From the NCBI GenBank assembly GCA_964549105.1, contig CAZJTZ010000018.1, positions 1-64,000 of the forward strand: DNA of 64,000 nucleotides. The letters run 5' to 3'. The notes beneath the pieces were generated by a model that saw nothing but the letters and a program-made list of their open reading frames with translations, was not told the origin of the DNA and ran no database searches. Of this stretch, positions 34,167 to 43,662 are shown one piece after another. The first letter of the stretch is position 1, and each line of letters begins with the position of its first letter. Made by a program: the position numbers and the translations under genes. The stretch comes from Hydrogenedens sp964549105. Its GTDB lineage: Bacteria; Hydrogenedentota; Hydrogenedentia; Hydrogenedentales; Hydrogenedentaceae.

Positions 34167-36503
34167 TTATTTTCTCTTAATATACATACCACTCATCAAG
34201 GATAATAGAAGTCCGACTGTAATGAAGTCAAAGAGATGTTTCCAGAAATTATCAAAGAGGTCTTTATTAGAAGAATCGCAGCCACACCCGCATTCAGGTT
34301 CCGTAGCACCTTCGCCTTCGGTTATTCCTTCCGTCGTTCCTTCCACGGTACCTTCATGAGTTCCTTCTATTGAACCTTCCGTAGCGCCTTCGTGTGTTCC
34401 TTCCTGAGTTCCTTCTATAACGCCTTCAACTGTTCCTTCGGTCGTTCCTTCTACAACACCTTCGACTGTTCCCTCTACAACACCTTCACCTTCGACTGTT
34501 CCTTCGGTCGTTCCTTCCACAACACCTTCGCAGGAACCCATATCCTCTCCTTCATAATTACCCTGCCATCTTAATACAGGATACTCGACTCCATTGTGGA
34601 TAAACCATATACCTACAAAGTCCCAACCTGTATATGTGGTATTACATTTCATCTCTATTGTGGTTGCGGCAAAGGCACCGTCGGAGTTCTTTTGTTTTGA
34701 TACCTCCATATCCCAATAGCAATAATCAAAGGTTCCTTTGTAATTGAAACCATTAAACCCACCTACCGTCTCGAGTTCCGTGTCTGTAGATGTCCCTTTA
34801 ACAACACCTACCGAATAACACTTTCCGATAGAACCTGAATTTTTGCCTGAAAATCCGCCTGCAATTGAGTATGCGGTGACATTGACGGTGGAATAACAAT
34901 TTGTTATATTTCCTGCATTATCCCCGATAAATCCGCCCACAGTTTGGGAACTCGGCTCGTCTATTGCTCCTGCGGAATAGCACTCTGAAATAATGCCTTT
35001 GCTCTGTGAACCAATAAAACCACCCAGGTTAAAATCCCCTTTAATTTGTGTTAATGCTTTACAAACAATTATAGAGGCACCTGCACTTTGTCCCAATAGT
35101 CCACCGACTGTATCGTAGCCTTCCACGGTTCCTGATGCACTGCATATAACCACAGAGCCTCCATTACTCTGCCCTATCAATCCACCTACATATACATTCC
35201 CATTAATCTGTGCATCGCTTACCTTACAGTTCTCAACGGTTCCCCTTACATTTTGTCCGACCAGAGCACCGACCTTCCAGTCGCCTGTAATCCGACAGCC
35301 CTCCAGTTCAAGCATGGATATTTTGCCTCCGGGAGATAAACAGCCAATCAGTCCCACATTATCGGTATCAATTCGATTGATATATAAACCTGTAATTTTA
35401 TAGCCTCCTCCATTTATTGTGCCGCAAAATTCAGTTATGGGTTCAAATCCTTTGCCATCGTTCCATTCCTCTGTAGATTCGGCATCAATATCGTTAGTCA
35501 GGATATAGTTCCCGAACCATGGATAATCCAGACTTTTACCAATTTGTTGCAATTCTTCAATTGTCGCAATGGGTATATTCCCTGGCTCTGGGAATGCCAC
35601 AGGACCCAATACCTGTAGATAAGGATAACCTCCACTCTGTTCAAGTCCCCATACATTTTCAAAATCCCAATTTACATAAGTGGCTTCTCCGCTCATCTGA
35701 ATAGTTGTTTTCCCTGTTCCACCGGCAGAGGTGTTCAAACCCGATTTTTCCTTGTCCCAATAACTGGAAATTACTTCACCATCATTGTTGACTCCAATTA
35801 ATCCGCCATAGTTAATCTTGCCACTTACTCTACCTACAAAATAAGTATTCTCAACCTCTCCTCCTTCATTTCTCCCGACCAATCCGCCGACCCAGGTATC
35901 TCCTTTGATAAAACTCATTGAAAAACTATTTTTTATACTTCCTGAATTTAGCCCAACAAACCCACCCACACTGTTTGTCGCTTCAATGCTCCCTGAACTA
36001 TAACATCTTTCTATTGTACCCCTATTTGTCCCAACAATTGCGCCTACCTGTTCATCCCCTTTAATCATATAATTTTCAATACCTAAATTTTCTATCTTAC
36101 CAGATGCACCCAAAACACCAAATAAACCTATATTGTCAGAGGTGGGACGATTAATATACAATCCTGTAATTTTGTGCCCATTTCCATTAAAGGTTCCTGT
36201 AAAGGGCATATTCTTTGTGCCTATAGGTTCATAACCTTCATCGTCTTCCTTTGTCAAACCTCCGCTTAAATCCAGGTCTATTTTAAGAATATAGTCCCCA
36301 TATAACGGTAAATAGGTTTCTTTTCCAATGGCTAAAAACTTTTCCAGAGTGTCTATGGCTATTGTTTCATATAGGGTTTGTGCCTTCAAGGAATTTTCTA
36401 TCGTGTCCAATGCGATAAAATCTGCATAAGAAATGGACATGAGACAGAAAGTTACAAAAGAAAGGAGAATAAAACATTTTCTAAACAGAACAAACTTATT
36501 CAT
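34167..36503 (-). CDS. Large GLUG-repeat surface protein with VEG-repeat stalk and Cys-rich/TM tail
   Basis: Protein of 778 residues from the ATG at 36503 (AAAAAGGG 8 bases upstream; the longer start at 36536 lacks this). A signal peptide covers residues 1-28. Two parallel blocks follow, each starting with a NG(N)GHKITGLYINR-type unit and GLUG repeats (VGGLVGRNEGG, VGGLIGQSNGG, VGGFIGDNAG), a beta-helix style adhesin fold. Next comes a stalk of about 25 VEG/TEG triplet-type repeats, then ECGCGCDSS, one membrane helix and terminal IKRK. The tail is laid out like a sorting or anchoring signal. Attachment to the cell surface is inferred; the ligand is unknown. Confidence 0.85.
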   Translation of the reverse strand: MNKFVLFRKCFILLSFVTFCLMSISYADFIALDTIENSLKAQTLYETIAIDTLEKFLAIGKETYLPLYGDYILKIDLDLSGGLTKEDDEGYEPIGTKNMPFTGTFNGNGHKITGLYINRPTSDNIGLFGVLGASGKIENLGIENYMIKGDEQVGAIVGTNRGTIERCYSSGSIEATNSVGGFVGLNSGSIKNSFSMSFIKGDTWVGGLVGRNEGGEVENTYFVGRVSGKINYGGLIGVNNDGEVISSYWDKEKSGLNTSAGGTGKTTIQMSGEATYVNWDFENVWGLEQSGGYPYLQVLGPVAFPEPGNIPIATIEELQQIGKSLDYPWFGNYILTNDIDAESTEEWNDGKGFEPITEFCGTINGGGYKITGLYINRIDTDNVGLIGCLSPGGKISMLELEGCRITGDWKVGALVGQNVRGTVENCKVSDAQINGNVYVGGLIGQSNGGSVVICSASGTVEGYDTVGGLLGQSAGASIIVCKALTQIKGDFNLGGFIGSQSKGIISECYSAGAIDEPSSQTVGGFIGDNAGNITNCYSTVNVTAYSIAGGFSGKNSGSIGKCYSVGVVKGTSTDTELETVGGFNGFNYKGTFDYCYWDMEVSKQKNSDGAFAATTIEMKCNTTYTGWDFVGIWFIHNGVEYPVLRWQGNYEGEDMGSCEGVVEGTTEGTVEGEGVVEGTVEGVVEGTTEGTVEGVIEGTQEGTHEGATEGSIEGTHEGTVEGTTEGITEGEGATEPECGCGCDSSNKDLFDNFWKHLFDFITVGLLLSLMSGMYIKRK
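34303..34530 (-). repeat. In-gene short-period repeat coding Val/Thr-Glu-Gly units
   Basis: Degenerate 9-12 bp units (variants of CCTTCGACTGTT on the plus strand) encode a run of VEG, TEG and EGT units. Because units are near identical, the length can change by slippage, altering stalk length. Confidence 0.85.
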
Positions 36504-36561
36504 ACATAAAACCCTTTTTATATTGTTAATGAGCAATATTTAATTTCTTTATTTTATATCT

Positions 36562-36590
36562 ATTTTACATTTATTATCTAACCTATTCAA
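36562..36590 (-). promoter_or_regulatory. Possible promoter of the GLUG-protein gene
   Basis: The minus strand reads TTGAAT (36590-36585), 17 bases, then TAAAAT (36567-36562), 59 bases before the gene start. The spacing is right and the hexamers match moderately. Confidence 0.4.
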
Positions 36591-36852
36591 AAAAGAATTC
36601 AAAATATTTTTGACAAATTAACAGAAGTTTTAAGTCCTAATTAATATTAATTATGAGAGTGTTCTTAACCCGATTGGGTATTTCATAACTGGACATCAAT
36701 CTAAAAAGTTGCGAAAGAGTATAAACGGACTATGTAGTCAGCGTTGATTGCAGTAGTAAAATAAAGTATGAATATATTTTCCCATTATTAAAAGTCAAAA
36801 ATATTGTAAAATGATTGCAACCCAAAGGTAATAAGTTAAATTTGAGATATGT
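36591..36852. other. Divergent spacer before the orphan oppD gene
   Basis: AT-rich, no gene. It contains a perfect 16-bp palindrome TAATTAATATTAATTA at 36638-36653, a possible operator for either flanking gene. A lone TTGACA at 36610-36615 has no suitable -10. Confidence 0.4.
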
Positions 36853-37863
36853 ATGGAAACATTAAGTATTCTAAGCCAGAAAACATTATTGAAAATTAAT
36901 AATTTGAACATTCGTCTCCAAACACGGCGTGGAGATATTTACCCCGTTCAGGGTATTTCTTGTAGCCTTGAAGAAAATGAGATTGTCGGGATTGTTGGTG
37001 AATCAGGTTCAGGAAAGAGTGTTTTTGCTCTGTCTCTGGCAAGACTTTTGCCCGAAAAAATGTTAAAAATTGAAGCAGAAAAGTTACAGTTTTTACAGTA
37101 TGATTTGCTAAATCTTTCTCAAAAGGAATGGCAGAAAATCAGAGGATTGCTTATTGGTTATGTGTTTCAGGATTCTTTAGTTTCTTTGAATCCACATTTA
37201 ACAATAGGCTATCAACTTATAGAGCCATTGCGAATTCATCATAATATTTCTATAGAAAAAGCGAGACAGATAGGTATTGACTTTTTGAAATTGGTTCAAA
37301 TTCCTGACCCGGAATTACAAATGCAAAGGTACCCACATCATTTATCTGGTGGGATGCGACAACGCGTAGCCATTGCGATGGCGCTTATTACAAAGCCAAA
37401 ACTTCTGATTGCCGATGAACCGACAACGGCTCTGGACGCCACTTTGCAGGCACAGATTTTGAACCTGTTTAAGAGACTTCATAAGGAAAAACCATTTACA
37501 ATGATAATTATTACTCATGACCTTAGCCTTGTCGCAGGTCTCTGCCACCGTGTTTGGATTATGTATGCGGGGAAGATAGTGGAAAAGGCAACTGTATCGC
37601 AATTGTTTCAAAAACCGTTGCATCCTTATACCCAGGCATTGCTATCCCTGAAACAGAACCTGGGTTCACGGAGAAGGTTAGAGCATTTACCCGGGACACC
37701 ACCCGACTTACGAAATTATATAGAACGATGCCCGTTTGCTGAGAGATGCCCTTATGCCGTCCAGGAGTGTTATGAACAACCCATACATCTTACAGAACTT
37801 GAACCCCAGCATTTTACCGCTTGCCGACGCATCATTCACAATGACATTCAGACAAAAATATAA
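36853..37863 (+). CDS. Oligopeptide/dipeptide ABC transporter ATP-binding protein
   Basis: ATPase subunit of 336 residues of the OppD/DppD group. Walker A GESGSGKS, signature LSGGMRQR, Walker B LLIADEPTTALD, and the H-loop ITHDLSLVAG are intact. The C-terminal oligopeptide-transporter extension has HPYTQALL, LPGTPPDL and the Cys cluster CPFAERCPYAVQEC, as in members that bind an iron-sulphur or metal site. The permease, binding protein and second ATPase genes are not adjacent, so partners must lie elsewhere. The ribosome site is poor. Confidence 0.88.
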   Translation: METLSILSQKTLLKINNLNIRLQTRRGDIYPVQGISCSLEENEIVGIVGESGSGKSVFALSLARLLPEKMLKIEAEKLQFLQYDLLNLSQKEWQKIRGLLIGYVFQDSLVSLNPHLTIGYQLIEPLRIHHNISIEKARQIGIDFLKLVQIPDPELQMQRYPHHLSGGMRQRVAIAMALITKPKLLIADEPTTALDATLQAQILNLFKRLHKEKPFTMIIITHDLSLVAGLCHRVWIMYAGKIVEKATVSQLFQKPLHPYTQALLSLKQNLGSRRRLEHLPGTPPDLRNYIERCPFAERCPYAVQECYEQPIHLTELEPQHFTACRRIIHNDIQTKI

Positions 37864-37934
37864 ATAGCCTGAATATATGAGACCCATCGTAGTTCTACTT
37901 TTCTAAAATCTGTAGACCTTTATCTTTATAGTAT

Positions 37935-39905
37935 TTATTTACCGCGGACAATTGCGAATAAAGATTCAACGGCATTCTTTAATTGCGATGCTTGAGCAGA
38001 AAGTTGTTCAGCCGTAGATGCGGTTTCTTCAGAAGCGGCTGAAATATTCTGGGACACCTCATTGATAGAAGAAATTGCCGTGTTGATTTGCTCAATGCTT
38101 TGAGACTGTTCTTCGGTTCTTACAGAAATTTCAGAGATAAGGGTTACAATTTTTTGGAACGATTCTGTAATAGACTGTATAGCGAGAGAAACTTTTTTAA
38201 CTACTTCTGAGCCTTTTTCTACATTGCCTTGAGATTGTTTTATCAAATCCTCTGTTTCTTTAGCAGCAACAGCCGTTCTCTGGGCTAAATTTCTAACTTC
38301 TTCTGCAACTACGGCAAATCCTCTACCTGCTTCACCTGCACGAGCCGCTTCTACAGCAGCATTCAGGGCTAATAGATTTGTTTGAAAAGCCACATCCCCT
38401 ATTGTTTTTGTAATATTCGCAGTTTCCTCTGAAGATTTCTTAATTGAATCCATAGTTTGAACAAGTTCAAGGACGGCTACTGTGTTTTGTTTCGTTGTTG
38501 TTTGAATAGACAAAATCTGGCTCTTTGCTTCTTCAGAATTTGTTGCGGTCTCACGGACATGAGAAGAGATTTCTTGCAAAGATGCGGAAGTCTCTTCTAA
38601 TGAGGAAGCCTGATTGCTTACCTGGGACGCCATATCCTGGCTACTATCGGTCAAATGTTCTGAGGCAAAAGTAACCTGGTCCCCAGTCTCTTTCAGCAAA
38701 TCTGACAAGTTTATTATTTGAGAAGTAAGTCGTCGTGCCATGATAAACCAAACTACTAATGCGATAAATAATATAATTGCAGAAATAATCAAAATCATTA
38801 TAATTAGACCACGGAAAGAACTCCTTATATCTTTCTCCACCTCTTGTAATTCATCAATATAAGCACTTGCTCCGATTACCCAATCCCATGGTTCAAAATA
38901 AACAATCTGGACTATCTTTTTTCGTGGGGAAGGGTCATCTTGGGTTTTCCATGAATAGTAATGGACGGTTGTTTCTTTTCCTTTCAAAGTTAGGGCTTTG
39001 TTGATTATTTCCTGGACAAAATATTTTCCCTCTGCGTCCTTTGTTTCCCACTCATTTAGTCCATCCCGTGTACCTTTGTAAGTAATTACAGCATATCCCT
39101 TATTAGCCCCTTTTCCGTTAAAAACAAATACATAACCTGTTTTCCCTATTACAATGTCCATAATTGCTTTTCTCAGTGCAGAGGCACTTTCTTGTGGAAT
39201 ACCTGCATATAACATACCGACTATATTACCCTTGTTATCATATATTGGGTCATAAGCCGTTACATACCAACGGTCAACGACAAATGCTCGCCCTTTATAT
39301 CTCTCACCTTTGAGCACCGTACTGACTACGATATTAGGAGTGCCCCCCGTTTCTTTTGCAGGAATAAATGTTCCTATAGCACGCTCTCCCTCTTTCGTCT
39401 GGACATTTGTACAGATACGAAGCATATCACCAGCGTCGTTCATCTTTTGAAATATCGTGCAAGTAACCTCTTGCAACTTTTTAACTTCATCTACAATAGG
39501 AGATAGAACATTTATGTCTTTATTGGGAGAGATGGGTTTATCTCCGATATTCATTGCAGGAAGAGTCAAAACCTGTTTTTCGTTGGTAAATTGATTAATT
39601 CCTTCCCAGGATGTTAATACATCTGTATTAATGCTAACACCCCCAGCGTCTTTCAATAATTTTTGAGCCACATCCAGACTTTTACTTACAAAAAACTCCA
39701 ACACCTCTCGTTGAGTTTCACAAAGGTTGTAAATACCTTCCGTGGTGTGTTTTAAGTCGGCACCTGAAAGCTGATTCGTTTTATCCAAAACTGAGACAAG
39801 GAGATTGTTATTCTGAAAGTAAACGACAAAGCACAAAATTAAAGATGGAATAATAGTAAAAATAGTACCTAGAAAAAGGATTTTTGTCATTAGAGATAAT
39901 TTCAT
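37935..39905 (-). CDS. Methyl-accepting chemotaxis protein with Cache sensor domain
   Basis: Receptor of 656 residues. The first membrane helix is at about 8-30. The periplasmic Cache_3/Cache_2-type domain covers about 60-350 (VRICTNV-like region, TAYDPIYDNKGNIVGMLYAGIP, FEPWDWVIGASAYIDE), and the second helix about 366-390. The C-terminal signalling hairpin has the conserved tip TNLLALNAAVEAARAGEAGRGFAVVAEEVRNLAQRT. No other che genes are near. The ligand is probably a small organic acid or similar, by Cache analogy only. It may control pilus-based motility instead of flagella. Confidence 0.93.
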   Translation of the reverse strand: MKLSLMTKILFLGTIFTIIPSLILCFVVYFQNNNLLVSVLDKTNQLSGADLKHTTEGIYNLCETQREVLEFFVSKSLDVAQKLLKDAGGVSINTDVLTSWEGINQFTNEKQVLTLPAMNIGDKPISPNKDINVLSPIVDEVKKLQEVTCTIFQKMNDAGDMLRICTNVQTKEGERAIGTFIPAKETGGTPNIVVSTVLKGERYKGRAFVVDRWYVTAYDPIYDNKGNIVGMLYAGIPQESASALRKAIMDIVIGKTGYVFVFNGKGANKGYAVITYKGTRDGLNEWETKDAEGKYFVQEIINKALTLKGKETTVHYYSWKTQDDPSPRKKIVQIVYFEPWDWVIGASAYIDELQEVEKDIRSSFRGLIIMILIISAIILFIALVVWFIMARRLTSQIINLSDLLKETGDQVTFASEHLTDSSQDMASQVSNQASSLEETSASLQEISSHVRETATNSEEAKSQILSIQTTTKQNTVAVLELVQTMDSIKKSSEETANITKTIGDVAFQTNLLALNAAVEAARAGEAGRGFAVVAEEVRNLAQRTAVAAKETEDLIKQSQGNVEKGSEVVKKVSLAIQSITESFQKIVTLISEISVRTEEQSQSIEQINTAISSINEVSQNISAASEETASTAEQLSAQASQLKNAVESLFAIVRGK

Positions 39906-40308
39906 GTTCTTTTCCCCTTTATGTTAATGTCTTCCATTATTATTTGTAATATTTTACCACTATAATAAAACCTTCAAAAGAAATTAACCTATCATATAAT
40001 ATCAAAAATAAACAAAAATAAGTAAAATTTAAAAATAGGTAACAATCAGAGACCTCTAAAAGATTATTTTATATAGTAGAGGTGTAGATTTTTGTGTTCG
40101 TTCAGTTTTATCGGTCTTATAAGAGTTATTTTCCCCTATTTACATCCTTTTTTTCATAATGTATGCTCCTTTAGAGACAGGCTCTTTCCTAAAGCCACTA
40201 TTTGGGGCTAAAACGGCGATTTGATTTTTTAAATATATGTTTTATATACTATCTTTTCCTGTTTCTTTAACTTTTATTCATTAAACTCCAAAAGTAAGGA
40301 TTAATTTT
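39906..40308. promoter_or_regulatory. 403-bp divergent regulatory region before the pilin array
   Basis: No gene. An inverted repeat ACCTCTA...TAGAGGT occurs at 40052-40083. At 40169-40209 two competing stems can form: CTTTAG with CTAAAG enclosing GGCT, whose partner AGCC can pair instead with GGCT at 40206-40209. This resembles a small leader-RNA switch but matches no riboswitch I know. AAGG at 40297-40300 serves the first pilin. Confidence 0.35.
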
Positions 40309-41286
40309 ATGAGCAAAAAAGGTTTTACTCTTATCGAACTGCTGGTAGTAATTGCTATCATTGGTATTCTTGCAGCAATTTTATTACCAGCCTTAGCACG
40401 AGCCCGTGAAGCGGCACGCCGTTCTAGTTGCCAGAACAACCTGAAACAGTGGGGACTGGTCTATAAGATGTATTCCGGCGAGTCCAAGGGAGAAAAATAT
40501 CCTCCACTACAAACTTATAACCCAATCAAAAATGATGATGCCCTTGCGGCGGGTCCTCAGGTAAGTGCGATTTATCCTGAGTATTTGACTGACCCCTACA
40601 TCATGATTTGTCCATCAGACCCGGATGCAGGAAAGAATCGGCAAGATTTAGAAAATCATAACGGAAATATAATAGAACTTTCCGATGATATTGATGCCAG
40701 TTATGCTTATTTTGGCTGGGTTTTTGACAACTTAAAGCCCTCTGCTCCTGCCAGTAGTTTTACTATTGTAGGTGTGTTGTCTACTCTGTTAGGAGGCAAT
40801 TTTGACTCAAGTCAGTTAGTACCTATTCAGATAGCGGGTGCTTTAGATGGATTATATAACGACAACACAACGGATGTGTCTAATTACATTTCTGGTGCCG
40901 ACCCCAGAGGACTAATGAAGGTTATGGACAAAGATGCTCCTCTCGGTGAAACACCATGGGCTGGTTATGGTAATGGTGGTGGAAATACCCTTTATCGTAT
41001 CCGTGAAGGCATTGAACGCTTTATGATTACGGATATAAATAATCCGGGTGCAAGCAGCAAAGCCCAGAGTTCTATCTGGATTATGCTGGACACCTTCTCC
41101 GCAGGTGGAGTAGCCGCGGATTTGTTCAATCATATTCCTGGTGGTTGCAATGTGCTCTATATGGATGGCCATGTAGAATTTCTTCGTTACATTGCTGATA
41201 CCAATCTATCTGACGATAATATTCCGGGAACCCCACCTGTAACATCCAATGTGGCAAATATGGTTTCTGTCATTTCTGCATCTTAG
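40309..41286 (+). CDS. Prepilin-like protein with H-Xn-DG domain, copy 1
   Basis: Protein of 325 residues. The prepilin leader MSKKGFTLIELLVVIAIIGI is cut before Phe by a prepilin peptidase (not in window) and leads into the hydrophobic helix, followed by LPALARAREAARRSSCQNNLKQWGL. The C-terminal HIPGGCNVLYMDGHVEF is the processing-associated signature, here with 10 residues between His and Asp-Gly where 9 is usual. It is the first of four tandem paralogues, with a strong terminator after it. Such proteins abound in Planctomycetes-like bacteria; whether they form fibres or act as pseudopilins is unknown. Confidence 0.9.
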   Translation: MSKKGFTLIELLVVIAIIGILAAILLPALARAREAARRSSCQNNLKQWGLVYKMYSGESKGEKYPPLQTYNPIKNDDALAAGPQVSAIYPEYLTDPYIMICPSDPDAGKNRQDLENHNGNIIELSDDIDASYAYFGWVFDNLKPSAPASSFTIVGVLSTLLGGNFDSSQLVPIQIAGALDGLYNDNTTDVSNYISGADPRGLMKVMDKDAPLGETPWAGYGNGGGNTLYRIREGIERFMITDINNPGASSKAQSSIWIMLDTFSAGGVAADLFNHIPGGCNVLYMDGHVEFLRYIADTNLSDDNIPGTPPVTSNVANMVSVISAS

Positions 41287-41315
41287 TAATAACTGCTAAT
41301 TTTTATCGATTATTG

Positions 41316-41352
41316 CTCGTGCAGTTTATTTATAAACTGCACGAGTTTTTTA
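41316..41352 (+). terminator. Terminator after pilin copy 1
   Basis: Perfect 13-bp stem (CTCGTGCAGTTTA with TAAACTGCACGAG), 4-base loop, followed by TTTTTTATTTT. A diverged copy of the same hairpin follows pilin copies 3 and 4. Confidence 0.92.
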
Positions 41353-41423
41353 TTTTAAATATTTGGAAAGAATCTTTATAATATAGAAGGTGATATTAAT
41401 ATTTAATTGTAAGGATTAGTTTT

Positions 41424-42404
41424 ATGAACAAAAAAGGTTTCACACTTATTGAACTGTTGGTCGTGATTGCCATTATTGGCATCCTTGCGGCGATTTTATT
41501 GCCGGCACTTGCTCGAGCCCGCGAAGCGGCTCGTCGTTCCAGTTGCCAGAACAACCTGAAACAGTGGGGATTGATTTATAAAATGTATTCTGGCGAATCT
41601 AAAGGCGAAAAGTATCCACCCATGCAGACTTATAACCCAATTGATAATGATGATGCCCTTGCAGCAGGTCCTCAGGTAAGTTGTCTCTATCCTGAATATC
41701 TGACTGACCCGTATATCATCATTTGTCCATCAGACCCAGATGCTGCAAATGCACGAAAAAAAATTGAAGATGTCAATGGAAATCTGGTTAAAAGGTCCGA
41801 CGATATAGATGCAAGTTATATCTATTTAGGCTGGGTATTTGAAAACTTAAAACCTTCTGCTCAGGCGAGTCAATTTGCAATAATAAGTATTTTATCCGCC
41901 CTTTTAGGGGTCACCATTGATGGAAGCCAATATGTCCCTATACAATTTGCAGGTGCATTGGATGGCTTAGCACAAGACAATGGTGCTGAATTAAGTGCTT
42001 ATGCTAATGGTTCAGACCCGACCGCACTTATGAAAGTGTTTGACAAGGATGCTAAGTTGCCTAACAATTGGGCAGGTTATGGGAATGGTGGTAGCAATAC
42101 CGTTTATCGTCTCCGTGAAGGCATTGAACGATTTATGATTACAGATATAAATAATCCAGGTGCAAGTAGTAAAGCACAGAGTTCTATCTGGATTATGATG
42201 GATACTTTCTCTACTGGCGGGCCAGGTGTTGAGGCTGTATTTAATCATATTCCTGGCGGATGTAATGTGCTATACATGGATGGACATGTGGAATTCATAA
42301 GATATATACCCGATACAAATACAATGGATGATATAGTGCCAGGGACAGCGCCCGTTACATCAAATATGGCGACTCTGGTCTCACTAATTCTTGGCAGTGG
42401 CTAA
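41424..42404 (+). CDS. Prepilin-like protein with H-Xn-DG domain, copy 2
   Basis: Protein of 326 residues with the same leader (MNKKGFTLIELLVVIAIIGI) and C-terminal HIPGGCNVLYMDGHVEF. The middle region (about residues 105-215) is its own type: DPDAANARKKIEDVNGNLVKRS and FAIISILSALLGVTIDGSQYV. The spacer before it (terminator, TTTATAATATAG -10-like box, AAGGATTAGTTTT ribosome site) is repeated before copy 4. No terminator is visible after copy 2, so it may be read through into copy 3. Confidence 0.9.
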   Translation: MNKKGFTLIELLVVIAIIGILAAILLPALARAREAARRSSCQNNLKQWGLIYKMYSGESKGEKYPPMQTYNPIDNDDALAAGPQVSCLYPEYLTDPYIIICPSDPDAANARKKIEDVNGNLVKRSDDIDASYIYLGWVFENLKPSAQASQFAIISILSALLGVTIDGSQYVPIQFAGALDGLAQDNGAELSAYANGSDPTALMKVFDKDAKLPNNWAGYGNGGSNTVYRLREGIERFMITDINNPGASSKAQSSIWIMMDTFSTGGPGVEAVFNHIPGGCNVLYMDGHVEFIRYIPDTNTMDDIVPGTAPVTSNMATLVSLILGSG

Positions 42405-42540
42405 TTGACAACAGTAGGTTTGATATTTGGTATAATTGTTTTTTAATTGATAGTTTTATAAAAGTTTTCGAACTTAATATTGTAGTATTACTTACAATAT
42501 AGGTATAATCAATATCTTAAATTATATATGAGGTTTTTTT

Positions 42541-43518
42541 ATGAACAAAAAAGGTTTTACTCTTATTGAACTGCTGGTAGTAATTGCTATTATTGGCATT
42601 CTTGCAGCAATTTTATTGCCTGCACTTGCTCGAGCCCGTGAAGCGGCTCGTCGTTCCAGTTGCCAGAATAATCTGAAACAGTGGGGGTTGGTCTATAAGA
42701 TGTATTCTGGCGAATCCAAAGGAGAGAGATACCCACCTATGCAGACTTATAATCCTATAACAAACGAGGGCACTGATTCCATAGCAGCAGGTCCGCAGGT
42801 AAGTACGATTTATCCTGAGTATTTGACTGACCCCTACATTATGATTTGTCCCTCAGACCCGGATGCAGGAAAGAATCGGCAAGATTTAGAAAATCATAAC
42901 GGAAATATAATAGAACTTTCCGCGGATATTGATGCCAGTTATGCTTATTTTGGCTGGGTTTTTGATAATATGAAGCCAAGTATCTCGATAAGTAATTTCC
43001 TTATTGTCGGGCTTTTGGCTACTGTACTTAATTTTGACACCTCGGTATCGGGACCAATTCAACTGTGTGCTACACTCGAAGGTTTATATCAGGATGACTC
43101 AGCAAATGTATCCAATTATATTAGTGGCTCTGACCCAACAGGTCTTATAAAAGCTTTCGATAAAGATGCAACTCTTCATTCCCCATGGTTAGGGTATGGA
43201 AATGGTGGAGGAAATACTGTTTATCGTTTGCGTGAAGGTATCGAACGATTTATGATTACGGATATAAATAATCCAGGTGCAAGTAGCAAAGCACAGAGTT
43301 CTATCTGGATTATGATGGACACTTTCTCCGCTGGTGGAGCAGCCGCCAACTTATTCAATCATATCCCCGGCGGTTGCAATGTGCTCTATATGGATGGGCA
43401 TGTAGAATTTATCCGGTATATTGCCGACACGAATATAATAGACGATAATATTCCGGGAACCCCCCCTGTAACATCCAATGTGGCAAATATGGTTTCGGTC
43501 TTTGCAGGAGCCTCTTAG
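42541..43518 (+). CDS. Prepilin-like protein with H-Xn-DG domain, copy 3 (mosaic)
   Basis: Protein of 325 residues with the shared leader and tail. Its DNA at 42859-42970 (GKNRQDLENHNGNIIEL region) is almost identical to copy 1. The middle, about 42976-43210 (ISNFLIVGLLAT, DATLHSPWLGYGNGGGN), follows copy 4. The end (about 43440-43500, DDNIPGTPPVTSNVANMVSV) again matches copy 1. This patchwork points to gene conversion between cassettes. A likely -10 TATAAT lies at 42504-42509, 31 bases before the start. Confidence 0.9.
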   Translation: MNKKGFTLIELLVVIAIIGILAAILLPALARAREAARRSSCQNNLKQWGLVYKMYSGESKGERYPPMQTYNPITNEGTDSIAAGPQVSTIYPEYLTDPYIMICPSDPDAGKNRQDLENHNGNIIELSADIDASYAYFGWVFDNMKPSISISNFLIVGLLATVLNFDTSVSGPIQLCATLEGLYQDDSANVSNYISGSDPTGLIKAFDKDATLHSPWLGYGNGGGNTVYRLREGIERFMITDINNPGASSKAQSSIWIMMDTFSAGGAAANLFNHIPGGCNVLYMDGHVEFIRYIADTNIIDDNIPGTPPVTSNVANMVSVFAGAS

Positions 43519-43554
43519 TTAGAGACAATCCATTTATTATAATGATGATTTTTT

Positions 43555-43594
43555 CTCGTGCAGTTTATAACACAACTGCACGAGTTTTTTATTT
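43555..43594 (+). terminator. Terminator after pilin copy 3
   Basis: An 11-bp stem (CTCGTGCAGTT with AACTGCACGAG), 8-base loop, followed by TTTTTTATTTT. It matches the hairpin after copy 1, so the terminator is part of the duplicated unit. Confidence 0.9.
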
Positions 43595-43662
43595 TAAATA
43601 CATAGAAAGAATGTTTATAATATATAAAGTAATATTAACCTTTAATTACAAGGGTTTATTTT

